From: Palsa-506 sp963755815 | Lineage (GTDB): Bacteria; Actinomycetota; Actinomycetes; Streptosporangiales; Streptosporangiaceae | Assembly: GCA_963755815.1 (NCBI GenBank) | Contig: CAVWLF010000005.1 | Span: 744,001 to 808,000, forward strand | DNA length: 64,000 bases | Reading direction: 5' to 3' | Shown here: positions 26,557 to 34,149 of the stretch, piece after piece | Layout: every line of letters begins with the position of its first letter | Position numbering within the stretch: position 1 is the first letter of the stretch | Program-made: the position numbers and the translations under genes | Notes under the pieces: model-generated | What the model was told of the DNA's origin: nothing | What the model saw: only the letters and a program-made list of their open reading frames with translations | Databases searched by the model: none

Positions 26557-28095
26557 TCAGCCGGGCTCGATGGGCTCGACCTCGTCGGGCGAGAAGTACA
26601 GGAACCGGCCGTGGTTGCGCTGCAATTCGGCGGCCGGATCGTCGTCCGGGCTGACGGCCAGGTGCACGTCGCCGTCGACGTCGTGCAGCACCGCCTGCAC
26701 GGTGGCTTCCCGCCCGACCAGGAAGAGGTCCTGGGCGTCCGCGCGCCGCGCCCCGGGCTGCATCAGCACGCGGCTGCCCCGGGCGACCCGGACTCCGGCC
26801 ACGATGACGTGATCGGTCTCGGGCGAGACGGAGCTGTCGGCGCCCGGATCCCACCACGGCACCGACGGCCGGTCCGTGATCTCCGCCGTCGGGTCCGCCG
26901 CGGGCCGCGCGGGCACCGGGCCGGGCGGCCAGGTGGGTACCCCGTCGGCCGGCGGCCATCCGGGCCGGTCGCCGGCGGCCGGCGGCCACCCGGGCCCGTC
27001 ATGGTCGGCCGGCGGCCATCCGGGCATTCCGCCGGCGGCCGGCGTTGGCAGCGGGCTGGCCACCGGCCGCAGGTAGCGGATCGCCCCGTGCATGCGCTCC
27101 AGCATCTCCGGGGGAATGTGGTCCATCCGGTCCATCAGCTCGGCCGCGCGCGGATCCGATGCGCGCGCCTCGCGCTTCTCCGACTCGGTCAGCGCCATCG
27201 TGCGCAGCGTCAGGATCTCGTCGATCTCGGTGGCATCGAACAGGTCTCCGGCGCTTTCCGGGGCGATCTCGGGATGGTCGTAGAGGATGACCGGGGAAGA
27301 CAGCATCAGGTCAGTGCAGTCCTCCGGCCCGGCCAGCACGGGCCAGGTCCCGGTGTTGACGCAGCCCGCAATCTCCGCGGTTGCCCATTCCGGTGCGTCG
27401 GTCATGGACAGGAACGTCCCGCCGGGCACGCCGATCAGCGAGTGCGCGGCGATCAGCGCATGGCGCAGGCCGTCTTCCCGGCACCGCAGTTCCGTGCCGG
27501 GCACCGTGTGGTTCTCCACCCGGACCCGTAGCCGCAGCGCCTGGTAGGGCCCGGCGACCCGCTCCGCGTGCAGGCTGATCGTCCCGTCGATCCCGTCCCA
27601 CTGGCGGACAAGCCGGCCGGCCATCCGGCCCTGGGAGTCGGTGAGATCCTCAGCGGTCTCGCCGCTCCCGGCGTGGAACTCGAGGTTCCGGTCCCGGCTG
27701 AGCAGCGCGGCCACGGACGCGGTCAGGTGCTGCTCGCGTTCCGCGGCCTCATCCCACCCGGTGAATTCGGATCCGTCCACGTACAGCGTCCCGACCTGGT
27801 GCAGCGCGCCGGTCTCCGGCGATACCCCGTACACCGAGCGCCGCTGCAACTGCAGGAAGCGGACCAGGATGCGGATCTCCGCGTCGTCGGCGCATTCGAT
27901 CAGGCACTCGGTCTGGCTGGCGGACGGCTCGCAGTCATCGATGGCGCGGTAGGCGGGCGGCATCAGCACGCCGAACTGGAACCGGACCTTGTTCTTCTGC
28001 GACGACTGCCGGTAGGGGTACAGCAGATAGCCCTCGTACAGGATGGCGTCGGCCACCTTGCGGGCATGGTCGAGGTGCGCCGAATCGAGTCTCAT
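26557..28095 (-). CDS. Hydrogenase-cluster protein of unknown function (512 aa)
   Basis: It begins MRLDSAHLDHARKVADAILY and continues with EGYLLYPYRQSSQKNKVRFQ, a start I associate with proteins in actinobacterial hhy clusters. The N-terminal 360 residues look globular with mixed alpha/beta character. They are followed by a Pro/Trp/Gly-rich linker with repeated GWPPA units (about residues 365-405) and a short conserved C-terminal domain ending FLYFSPDEVEPIEPG. No enzyme motif is recognised. The start overlaps the stop of the DUF6084-like gene by four bases (ATGA), so the two are coupled. A role in assembly or in connecting the hydrogenase to its electron acceptor is inferred only. Confidence 0.8.
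   Translation of the reverse strand: MRLDSAHLDHARKVADAILYEGYLLYPYRQSSQKNKVRFQFGVLMPPAYRAIDDCEPSASQTECLIECADDAEIRILVRFLQLQRRSVYGVSPETGALHQVGTLYVDGSEFTGWDEAAEREQHLTASVAALLSRDRNLEFHAGSGETAEDLTDSQGRMAGRLVRQWDGIDGTISLHAERVAGPYQALRLRVRVENHTVPGTELRCREDGLRHALIAAHSLIGVPGGTFLSMTDAPEWATAEIAGCVNTGTWPVLAGPEDCTDLMLSSPVILYDHPEIAPESAGDLFDATEIDEILTLRTMALTESEKREARASDPRAAELMDRMDHIPPEMLERMHGAIRYLRPVASPLPTPAAGGMPGWPPADHDGPGWPPAAGDRPGWPPADGVPTWPPGPVPARPAADPTAEITDRPSVPWWDPGADSSVSPETDHVIVAGVRVARGSRVLMQPGARRADAQDLFLVGREATVQAVLHDVDGDVHLAVSPDDDPAAELQRNHGRFLYFSPDEVEPIEPG
26925..27045. repeat. GWPPA-encoding tandem repeats
   Basis: About four imperfect units of roughly 30-33 bases (core GGCCGGCGGCCATCCGGGC) encode PGWPPADHD, PGWPPAAGD, PGWPPADG and TWPPGP within the linker of the 512-aa protein. 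The period is in frame. Confidence 0.7.
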
Positions 28096-28793
28096 GGCTG
28101 CGCCTCCGCGCATTCCGTGGCCTCCGGTGCCGCCGTGGTCTCGGGTGCCGCCGTGGGCTCCGCTGCCGCGACCTCCGCGAGCAGCGCCTGCAGCGTGGCG
28201 TCCCACGTCGGCAGCGCCCGCCGCGTCTTGAATTGCTGCAGCTGGTCCAGCGTCGGCCGGCTCATCTTGATCCACGCGCTGTTCGGGAAGTGCGCGTCGA
28301 TGGCCTCGCGCCAGACGCTGATCGGGAGGCGGAAGGACGCCTCCTTGCTCCACGGCACCTGGTGGGCCTGCAGCCTGCCGTCCGCCATGGCGAATATGGT
28401 GCCGCTGAAGAGCAGCAGCAGCGGCACCTCGCCGCCGTCCAGCCCGGCGAAGTACCTGGTGGACCCGATCTCCAGGTCGTAGCTGAGCATCACCGGCAGG
28501 TCCAGCTCGATGCTGCCGGTGAAGCGGGGCACCATCATCGCCACGTTCGTGAACTGCATCGGCCGGAGCGTCTCCGCCCAGCGCTGCGTCTCGCCGAAGA
28601 GGTCGTTCAGCCGCTCCGCCTCAGCGGCGGAGTAACGCCGGCGGCTTGGCTCGATCCTGATCTGGCAGCGGAGCGCGATCGCCTCGACCTTCTCGCCGCC
28701 GGCATTGCTGATCCGCAGCGCGAAGGACATGGCGGGAGCCACCGCGTAGCGGTCGGCCCGCGCGCCCAGGCAGTCGAAGACAAGTTCCGTCAT
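28092..28793 (-). CDS. DUF6084-like hydrogenase-cluster protein
   Basis: A 233-aa protein. The N-terminus MTELVFDCLGARADRYAV begins a beta-rich domain (ALRISNAGGEKVEAIALRCQ, RIEPSRRRYS). A central FTNVAMMVPRFTGSIELDLP and a C-terminal FPNSAWIKMSRPTLDQLQQF follow. The last 30 residues are a Thr/Ala/Glu tail. The family occurs beside group 1h hydrogenases and lacks a known activity. The start is fixed by the one-base gap to the upstream stop. The four-base overlap downstream couples it to the 512-aa protein. Confidence 0.82.
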   Translation of the reverse strand: MTELVFDCLGARADRYAVAPAMSFALRISNAGGEKVEAIALRCQIRIEPSRRRYSAAEAERLNDLFGETQRWAETLRPMQFTNVAMMVPRFTGSIELDLPVMLSYDLEIGSTRYFAGLDGGEVPLLLLFSGTIFAMADGRLQAHQVPWSKEASFRLPISVWREAIDAHFPNSAWIKMSRPTLDQLQQFKTRRALPTWDATLQALLAEVAAAEPTAAPETTAAPEATECAEAQP

Positions 28794-28794
28794 C

Positions 28795-29580
28795 TCAGGA
28801 CTCCCCGGGCCACGCCCTGGAGCGGGACCGGACCTGCCCGAGGAACTCGGCAATGCTCTGGCGTGCCTCGGCACCGCCGTCGAATCCGCGCCAGTGCAGC
28901 CGCATCCGGCCGGCCAGCTCATAACATGCGTCGATCGGAATCAGGAAGTACTCGACGCCGGAGTCGGTGCGGCAGATCAGGATGGCCTCGGTGTCCGCAT
29001 CCGCGGCGCCGAGCAGCGGGTGCGCCGCGCTGAGCCGGTCCCAGGCCTGCAGGTTGAGCGTGCTCTCGGTGGCGCCCGCCGGGCTGGGATAGAAGGCGCT
29101 GACTTCCCCGCGCTGCGAGCTGCGCAGGAAGAACGCCAGCCCGACCGGGATCTCGAACTCATCCCACTCCGCTACGGACAGCTGCCGCGCCGGATCGTGC
29201 CGGTAGCGGTCGGGCACGGCGCGGTACCTGCCCCGGCCCGCCTGAGCGTGCGTGAAGAGCAGGTAGCACGCCCGGCAGGCGCAAATGAGGGTCGACTGCT
29301 CAAGATCTGCGACGTGGCCGTGCTCGGCCGCGACTTCCGTCGCGCACAGCTCGCACTTTTCCTGTGCCGGAGCACCCCCGGGCGGCTGGCCGGGGGTGCC
29401 CCGCCCGGGGGTGCTACCGGCGGGCCGGCCAGCCGGCGGCCCGGACCCGGGCCGGGACGCGGCCGCGTCCGGGTGGCCCGCGCCGCCCGGCTCGCCCGGG
29501 GCGTCCGGTGCAGCCGCCGGAGCGGCGGGCGCGGGCCCGGCATCGGCCACGAAGCGGCGCAGCCCGACGTTGCCGGTCAC
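28795..29580 (-). CDS. DUF5947-like hydrogenase-cluster protein with CxxC zinc/iron site
   Basis: A 261-aa protein. A Pro/Gly/Ala-rich spacer (about residues 13-70) leads to CELCATEV and later CACRACYLLFTHAQAG, two CxxC pairs that could bind zinc or an iron-sulfur cluster. The remainder is globular (EFEIPVGLAFFLRSSQRGEV, AFYPSPAGATES). The start overlaps the stop of the NifU/Rieske-like gene by four bases. It is part of the invariant block NifU, DUF5947, DUF6084 in actinobacterial hhy operons. It may carry or deliver a metal centre; untested. Confidence 0.82.
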   Translation of the reverse strand: MTGNVGLRRFVADAGPAPAAPAAAPDAPGEPGGAGHPDAAASRPGSGPPAGRPAGSTPGRGTPGQPPGGAPAQEKCELCATEVAAEHGHVADLEQSTLICACRACYLLFTHAQAGRGRYRAVPDRYRHDPARQLSVAEWDEFEIPVGLAFFLRSSQRGEVSAFYPSPAGATESTLNLQAWDRLSAAHPLLGAADADTEAILICRTDSGVEYFLIPIDACYELAGRMRLHWRGFDGGAEARQSIAEFLGQVRSRSRAWPGES

Positions 29581-30491
29581 GTGCGGGCCGCCTGCGGCAG
29601 CGCGACCCGGACGCCCTGGCTATCGGTGAGCAGCGGCAGCGGGTCGAGGTGCACGGCCGGATCGTCCCGGCATTTACCGGCCAGCCGCACGTCATAGCAC
29701 GCGGTGCAGCCCGGGCAGGTCAGCAGCTCCCGCGCCAGCGTCCCGTCGGCGAGCGAGCAGCCGCATACCGCGCAGGCGTCGCGGTACGCATACAGCGTGC
29801 CGCGGACCGAGCAGACCAGCACCGAAATGCCGTCAGCCGAGGCGGCGACCGGCCGGGAACTCGGCGGTCCGATGTCCGGCAGGGTGACCCAGCCGGCCTC
29901 GTGGCCTCCGTCGGGCCCGCTGCGCCCCTCCATCGCCGCGGGATCGTCGGACGCGCTGGCCGGGCCGGCCGGGCGGCGGCCGATCTGCAGCAGCTCGGGA
30001 CCGGGCGGCTCGGTCATGCCCTCCACCACGACCTGCGTCACCTCCGGTGCGGCTTCCTCGACGGCACCAGTGATCGCCAGCTGGACGGTCACGGTCGAGG
30101 ACGGGCAGCCGTGGCAGCTGCCCTCCAGCCGCAGCCTGGCCACGCCATCGGTCACGCCGAGGTATTCCACCCCGCCCGCATGCGAGCCGAGGTAAGGCCG
30201 GACCCGGTCGAGGGCGCGCTGGATGCGCGCGTCGACGTCGAGCGGGTGCAGGCCGTGCAACAGCAGCAGGCTCTCCACCAGCGGGTCCTCGGTGAGCTTG
30301 GCCAGCATCGCGGCGCCGGCCTCGCCCTGCTCGCCCAGCATCGCGACGATCCGGCCGAGGCCGTCGCCGTACAGGCCGACCAGCAGGCCGACCAGTTCCT
30401 CGGCGGCCACGGCGACCGTCCCGCCCGCGGTGGTCCGCAGTGCGGCGAGCAGTTCCTCCACCCGTGCCCCGACTTGCTGAACGCCGGTCAT
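29577..30491 (-). CDS. NifU C-domain/Rieske-like fusion protein of the hydrogenase operon
   Basis: A 304-aa protein. A helical N-terminal region is followed by a NifU C-terminal domain with the Fe-S scaffold motif GSCHGCPSSTVTVQLA (about residues 140-155). A Rieske-shaped C-terminal domain has CAVCGCSLADG and CPGCTACYDV, in which the usual His ligands are replaced by Cys. It could carry a cluster for hydrogenase assembly or shuttle electrons from HhyS. The start at 30491 follows hhyL by 106 bases; the upstream in-frame extension reads as antisense of hhyL and was rejected. Confidence 0.83.
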   Translation of the reverse strand: MTGVQQVGARVEELLAALRTTAGGTVAVAAEELVGLLVGLYGDGLGRIVAMLGEQGEAGAAMLAKLTEDPLVESLLLLHGLHPLDVDARIQRALDRVRPYLGSHAGGVEYLGVTDGVARLRLEGSCHGCPSSTVTVQLAITGAVEEAAPEVTQVVVEGMTEPPGPELLQIGRRPAGPASASDDPAAMEGRSGPDGGHEAGWVTLPDIGPPSSRPVAASADGISVLVCSVRGTLYAYRDACAVCGCSLADGTLARELLTCPGCTACYDVRLAGKCRDDPAVHLDPLPLLTDSQGVRVALPQAART

Positions 30492-30597
30492 CCGCTTCGC
30501 CTCCGTCTGCCCGCGGTCCTCGGATCCGCCGGCGCAGGCTGCGGGGCGGGGACCTGGGCTGGCCCGGGCTCGGAGAGCCAGGGCCAGCCCAGCGTTG

Positions 30598-32382
30598 TCA
30601 GGTCGCCAGGATGACCGACATCGGGGTGTGCACCTTGTCCAGGACTTTCCCCTGGCCAAGCGACATGTGCACGCCGCAGGGCAGGCACGGGTCGAAGCTC
30701 CGGACGGCGCGCATGATGTCGATGCCCTTGAACTGGTCCGGCGGGTTCTCCTCGAAGATCGGCGTGTTCTGCACGGCGTCCTCATAGGGCCCGGGCGTCC
30801 CGAAACTGTCCCGCACGCTGGCGTTCCACGGGGTCGGCGGGTACGGGTGGTAGTTCGCGATCTTCCCGCCGCGGATCACCATGTGGTGCGAGAGCACGCC
30901 CCGCACGGCCTCGGTGAATCCGACGCTGAACGCCTCGTCGGGCACGTTGAACGGCTCCCAGGTCTTCGTCCGCCCGGCCCTGATCTCGGCCAGGGCCTTC
31001 TCCACGAAGTACACCGCGCAGGCCGCCGCGTAGGCCTGGAAGTAGGTCCGCGCCCGGTCCCGCTCGATGGCGTTGGACAGCGGCAGGCCGGCCTTGTCGT
31101 ACGGGACCTTCCACTCGAAGGTCCGCTCCGGCCTGCTCATCGTCCGGGGCAGGTTAATCAGCACGCTGTTCCCGGTCGACTTGACGTAGCCGAAGTCGAC
31201 CAGGCCGCCCTGCGCGGTCGCCCAGAGCCTGGCGATCGGCCCGCCGCCGGTGTCGGCGGCCAGGTGATCCTTGCCGTCGAACCAGCGCGGCGACATGACC
31301 CAGCTGTACTTGCTGTCGAAGTCGCGCTTGGCCGGCCGCGGGATCGTGTGCTGGTTCCACGGGTGCCTGCGGTCCACCGGGTTGCCCAGGGCGTCGCGGG
31401 TCACGAACATCTCCTGGTCTTCCCAGTCCTCGTAGAAGGAGCTGCCGAGCAGGATCCGGATGCCGAGGTTGATCTCGACCAGGTCGTTGGTGAGCAGCTG
31501 CCCGTCCCTGATGACGCCGGGGCTGACGAACATCTTCCGGCCCCAGTTGGTCATGTTCTCGTACTTGAAGTCGCAGTGCTCGGGGTCGTTCAGGCTGCCC
31601 CAGCAGACCATGTCGGCGCGGCGCCTGCCGACCTCCTCATAACCGGGCATCGCCTCGTAGAAGAAGTCGAAGAGGTCATCGTGCATCGGCACGACCCGCT
31701 TCATGAACTCGACGTAGCGCATCAGCCGGGTCAGGTAGTCGGTGAAGAGCTGGACCGTGGCGGTCGTCCCCACGCCGCCCGGATAGAGCGTTGAGGGGTG
31801 CACGTGCCGCCCCTCCATCAGGCAGAACATCTCCCTGGTGGACCGGCTCACCTGCAGCGCCTCGCGGTAGAACTCGCCTTCCAGCGGGTTCAGCGAGCGC
31901 ATGATGTCGCCGATGTACTTGTAGCCGTGCTCGGCGGCGTGCGGCGCCTCGGTACGGTTGGCCAGCTCGAGCACGCCCGGGTTGGTCTCGCCCACCATCC
32001 GCTCGCAGAAGTCGACCCCGACCAGGTTCTCCTGGAAGATGTTGTGGTCGAACATGTACTCGGCCGCCTCGCCGAGATTGATGATCCACTCGGCCAGGTG
32101 CGGCGGCCGCACCCCGTAGGCCATGTTCTGGTTGTAGACCGAGCAGGTCGCGTGATTGTCACCGCAGATGCCGCAGATGCGGCTGGTGATGAAGTGCGCG
32201 TCCCGCGGGTCCTTGCCCTTCATGAAGATGCTGTAGCCGCGGAAGATCGACGAGGTGCTATGGCACTCGACGACCTTCTTCTGCTTGAAGTCGATCTTGG
32301 TATAGATGCCCAGGCTGCCCACGATCCGCGTGATCGGGTCCCAGTTCATCTCCACTACGCCGGCGTCATCGACCGTCGTCAT
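30598..32382 (-). CDS. hhyL: [NiFe] hydrogenase large subunit, group 1h (actinobacterial high-affinity type)
   Basis: A 594-aa catalytic subunit. The L1 motif RICGICGDNHATC gives Cys70 and Cys73, and L2 DPCLPCGVHM gives Cys566 and Cys569, the four ligands of the NiFe centre. A 22-residue tail after His572 should be removed by the maturation protease at 36998-37558. The overall sequence (WDPITRIVGSLGIYTKIDF, YPGGVGTTATVQLFTDYL) is that of the group 1h/5 enzymes that oxidise atmospheric H2. It lies 60 bases downstream of hhyS in the same operon. Confidence 0.96.
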   Translation of the reverse strand: MTTVDDAGVVEMNWDPITRIVGSLGIYTKIDFKQKKVVECHSTSSIFRGYSIFMKGKDPRDAHFITSRICGICGDNHATCSVYNQNMAYGVRPPHLAEWIINLGEAAEYMFDHNIFQENLVGVDFCERMVGETNPGVLELANRTEAPHAAEHGYKYIGDIMRSLNPLEGEFYREALQVSRSTREMFCLMEGRHVHPSTLYPGGVGTTATVQLFTDYLTRLMRYVEFMKRVVPMHDDLFDFFYEAMPGYEEVGRRRADMVCWGSLNDPEHCDFKYENMTNWGRKMFVSPGVIRDGQLLTNDLVEINLGIRILLGSSFYEDWEDQEMFVTRDALGNPVDRRHPWNQHTIPRPAKRDFDSKYSWVMSPRWFDGKDHLAADTGGGPIARLWATAQGGLVDFGYVKSTGNSVLINLPRTMSRPERTFEWKVPYDKAGLPLSNAIERDRARTYFQAYAAACAVYFVEKALAEIRAGRTKTWEPFNVPDEAFSVGFTEAVRGVLSHHMVIRGGKIANYHPYPPTPWNASVRDSFGTPGPYEDAVQNTPIFEENPPDQFKGIDIMRAVRSFDPCLPCGVHMSLGQGKVLDKVHTPMSVILAT

Positions 32383-32442
32383 CGCTCATCCCTCTCCCTG
32401 TTCCCGTGCCCGGCCGCATCCGCGCGCCGGAGCCGGCCGATG

Positions 32443-33519
32443 TCACCAGGTCTTCTTGTAGCCCGTCAGCAGTTCGTCGCCCTTCACCCGCCACTTGGGC
32501 TCGTCGTCCAGGGTCTTCGCGGTGAAGCCGCGGAGGGTCTTGATGACCGTCCCGTACAGGCTGCTCGCGGTGGTGGAGACCTTCGAGCCCGGCGGCTCGT
32601 CCATGAACGGCATGAACTTGTCCGGGAAGCCCGGCATCGTGCAGGCGATGCAGATCCCGCCCACGTTCGGGCAGCCGCCCACGCCGTTGATCCAGCCGCG
32701 CTTGGGGACGTTGCACTTGACCACCGGCCCCCAGCAGCCGAGCTTGACCAGGCACTTTGGAGAGCCGTACTCGACGGCGAAGTCGCCCTGCTCGTAGTAG
32801 CCGGCCCGGTCGCATCCCTCGTGCACGGTGGCCCCGAACAGCCAGGTCGGCCGCAGCGCCTCGTCCAGCGGGATCATCGGCGCCTGGCCGGCCACCTGGT
32901 AGAGCAGGTACAGGATGGTCTCCGAGAGGTTGTCCGGGTGGGTCGGGCAGCCCGGGACGCAGACGATGGGCAGGCCGGCCTTCGACCGCCAGTCCCAGCC
33001 GAGGTAGTCAGGGACGCCCATGGCGCCGGTCGGGTTCCCGGCCATCGCGTGGATGCCGCCGTAGGTGGCGCAGGTCCCGGCGGCCAGGATCGCGGTCGCC
33101 TTGGGCGCGAGCCGGTCCAGCCACTCGTTGGTGGTCATCGGCTGGCCGGTCGCGGGATTGTTGCCGAAGCCGCACCAGTAGCCTTCCTCCTTGATCGCCT
33201 CGTTCGGGATCGATCCCTCGACCACGAGCACGAACGGGTCAAGCTCACCGCGGTCGGCCTTGTGCCACCACTCGATGAAATTGTCGGCGCCCTGCTCAGG
33301 GCCGCACTCGAAATCGATCAGCGGCCAGTGCACCGCGACCTTGGGCAGCCCGGGCAGGGCGCCGAGCGCGATCTCCTCGATGCTGGGCTGGGTGGCCGCG
33401 GTCAGCGCCACGGAGTCACCGTCGCAGCCCAGCCCGCCGTTCATCCAGAGGATGTGGACCACGGGCTCCGCGGCCGCCTCAGCCTGCGACGTATCGGTTG
33501 TCTCTGTGCCAGTGGCCAT
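32443..33519 (-). CDS. hhyS: [NiFe] hydrogenase small subunit, group 1h
   Basis: A 358-aa iron-sulfur subunit. The proximal cluster site LGCDGDS (Cys32, with Asp33 and Asp35) agrees with the three-Cys/one-Asp proximal cluster described for actinobacterial hydrogenases. More cluster Cys occur in GTCATYGGI, VPGCPTHPDN, VHEGCDRAGYYEQGDF, CLVKLGCWGP, CNVPKRGW and GGCPNVGGICIACTMPGFPD. There is no Tat signal or C-terminal anchor helix. The start at 33519 has GGAGG ten bases upstream. The frame stays open for 64 more codons through an 18-bp repeat. Confidence 0.95.
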   Translation of the reverse strand: MATGTETTDTSQAEAAAEPVVHILWMNGGLGCDGDSVALTAATQPSIEEIALGALPGLPKVAVHWPLIDFECGPEQGADNFIEWWHKADRGELDPFVLVVEGSIPNEAIKEEGYWCGFGNNPATGQPMTTNEWLDRLAPKATAILAAGTCATYGGIHAMAGNPTGAMGVPDYLGWDWRSKAGLPIVCVPGCPTHPDNLSETILYLLYQVAGQAPMIPLDEALRPTWLFGATVHEGCDRAGYYEQGDFAVEYGSPKCLVKLGCWGPVVKCNVPKRGWINGVGGCPNVGGICIACTMPGFPDKFMPFMDEPPGSKVSTTASSLYGTVIKTLRGFTAKTLDDEPKWRVKGDELLTGYKKTW

Positions 33520-33642
33520 GCGGAGGCCACCTCCTCGCTTCTGGATCGGCTGGATACCGGATGCGCTCGGCTGGCTGACGACAGCACCCGGCCCGGAGAG
33601 CCGGAGTGCTGCTAGCCAGCGTGCTGATGGCCGGAGCAGGAT

Positions 33643-33714
33643 GCGTGGCCGGAGTACGGTGCGTGGCCGAAGCATGGTGCGTGGCCCGAACATGGCACGT
33701 GGCCGGAGCATGGG
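33643..33714. repeat. 18-bp tandem repeat in the hhyS leader
   Basis: At least four imperfect units of the form GCGTGGCCGGAGTACGGT lie head to tail, with degenerate units continuing to about 33620. They are within the predicted 5' leader of the hhy transcript and in frame with hhyS on the minus strand, where they would read as (L/M)LRPR(T/A) hexapeptides. Confidence 0.75.
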
Positions 33715-33841
33715 ATTGCAGGCGCCCTGCCTGCTGCCGTGCAGCGTTCGCTGCCTGATGGCCCGCGGCCTCAGGGGATCGCGCGACTGCTAAGGAAAAG
33801 ATGGGCACGCACCTCGCCTTGTGATGCGGCAGACGCTGGTC

Positions 33842-33870
33842 ATGCTAGACCGGAGATCGTCTGCCGACAA
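33842..33870 (-). promoter_or_regulatory. Candidate promoter of the hhySL operon
   Basis: On the minus strand TTGTCG (33870-33865) and TAGCAT (33847-33842) are spaced by exactly 17 bases, a good actinobacterial vegetative-type promoter. Transcription would begin near 33835 and leave an untranslated leader of about 315 bases before hhyS. Confidence 0.55.
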
Positions 33871-33875
33871 GACAC

Positions 33876-33907
33876 ATCAGACAGTTCGTGGGACACAACT
33901 GTCTGAT
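33876..33907. promoter_or_regulatory. Perfect 11-bp inverted repeat, candidate operator for the hydrogenase genes
   Basis: ATCAGACAGTT (33876-33886) and AACTGTCTGAT (33897-33907) are perfect complements around a 10-base spacer. The centre is 21 bases (two helical turns) from arm to arm. It lies five bases upstream of the predicted -35 of hhyS, which suits an activator, and between the two divergent arms of the cluster. The Xre-type regulator at 34150 is the obvious candidate binder but nothing proves it. Confidence 0.6.
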
Positions 33908-33931
33908 CAGCAGGCCCGGCGGCGCTAGCCG

Positions 33932-34003
33932 CAGGTCCGGCGATGCGCCCCAGGTCCGGATGGTGCGTGCCCCAGGTCCGGATGGTGCGTGCACCAGGTC
34001 CGG
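33932..34003. repeat. Four direct repeats with core CAGGTCCGG, 22-bp spacing
   Basis: The core CAGGTCCGG begins at 33932, 33951, 33973 and 33995. The last three are spaced by 22 bases, close to two helical turns, and units two and three share the longer CCAGGTCCGGATGGTGCGTG. They sit between the dyad and the regulator gene, so they may be iterated regulator-binding sites. No gene lies in 33520-34149. Confidence 0.65.
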
Positions 34004-34149
34004 GCGGCGCATGGGCAAGATCCGCTATGCCCGCTCTGGCCGCTGACCGGCGAGTTGATCACGTGATGAGGGTTCCTGATTGAACTTGTTCCACGTACCC
34101 TGGCATGTGCCCAGCCATGCCGCGCTGGCCTTGTCTGAGGGAGAAACCG

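Noticed and set aside
33520..33711. Taking 33711 as the start of hhyS
   Set aside because: The extra 64 residues are mostly 18-bp repeat translation, do not form a Tat signal, and a good ribosome-binding site serves 33519. Kept only as a finding.
33932..34003. CRISPR array
   Set aside because: Units are short, spaced by 22 bases with near-identical spacers and no cas genes nearby; these are direct repeats.
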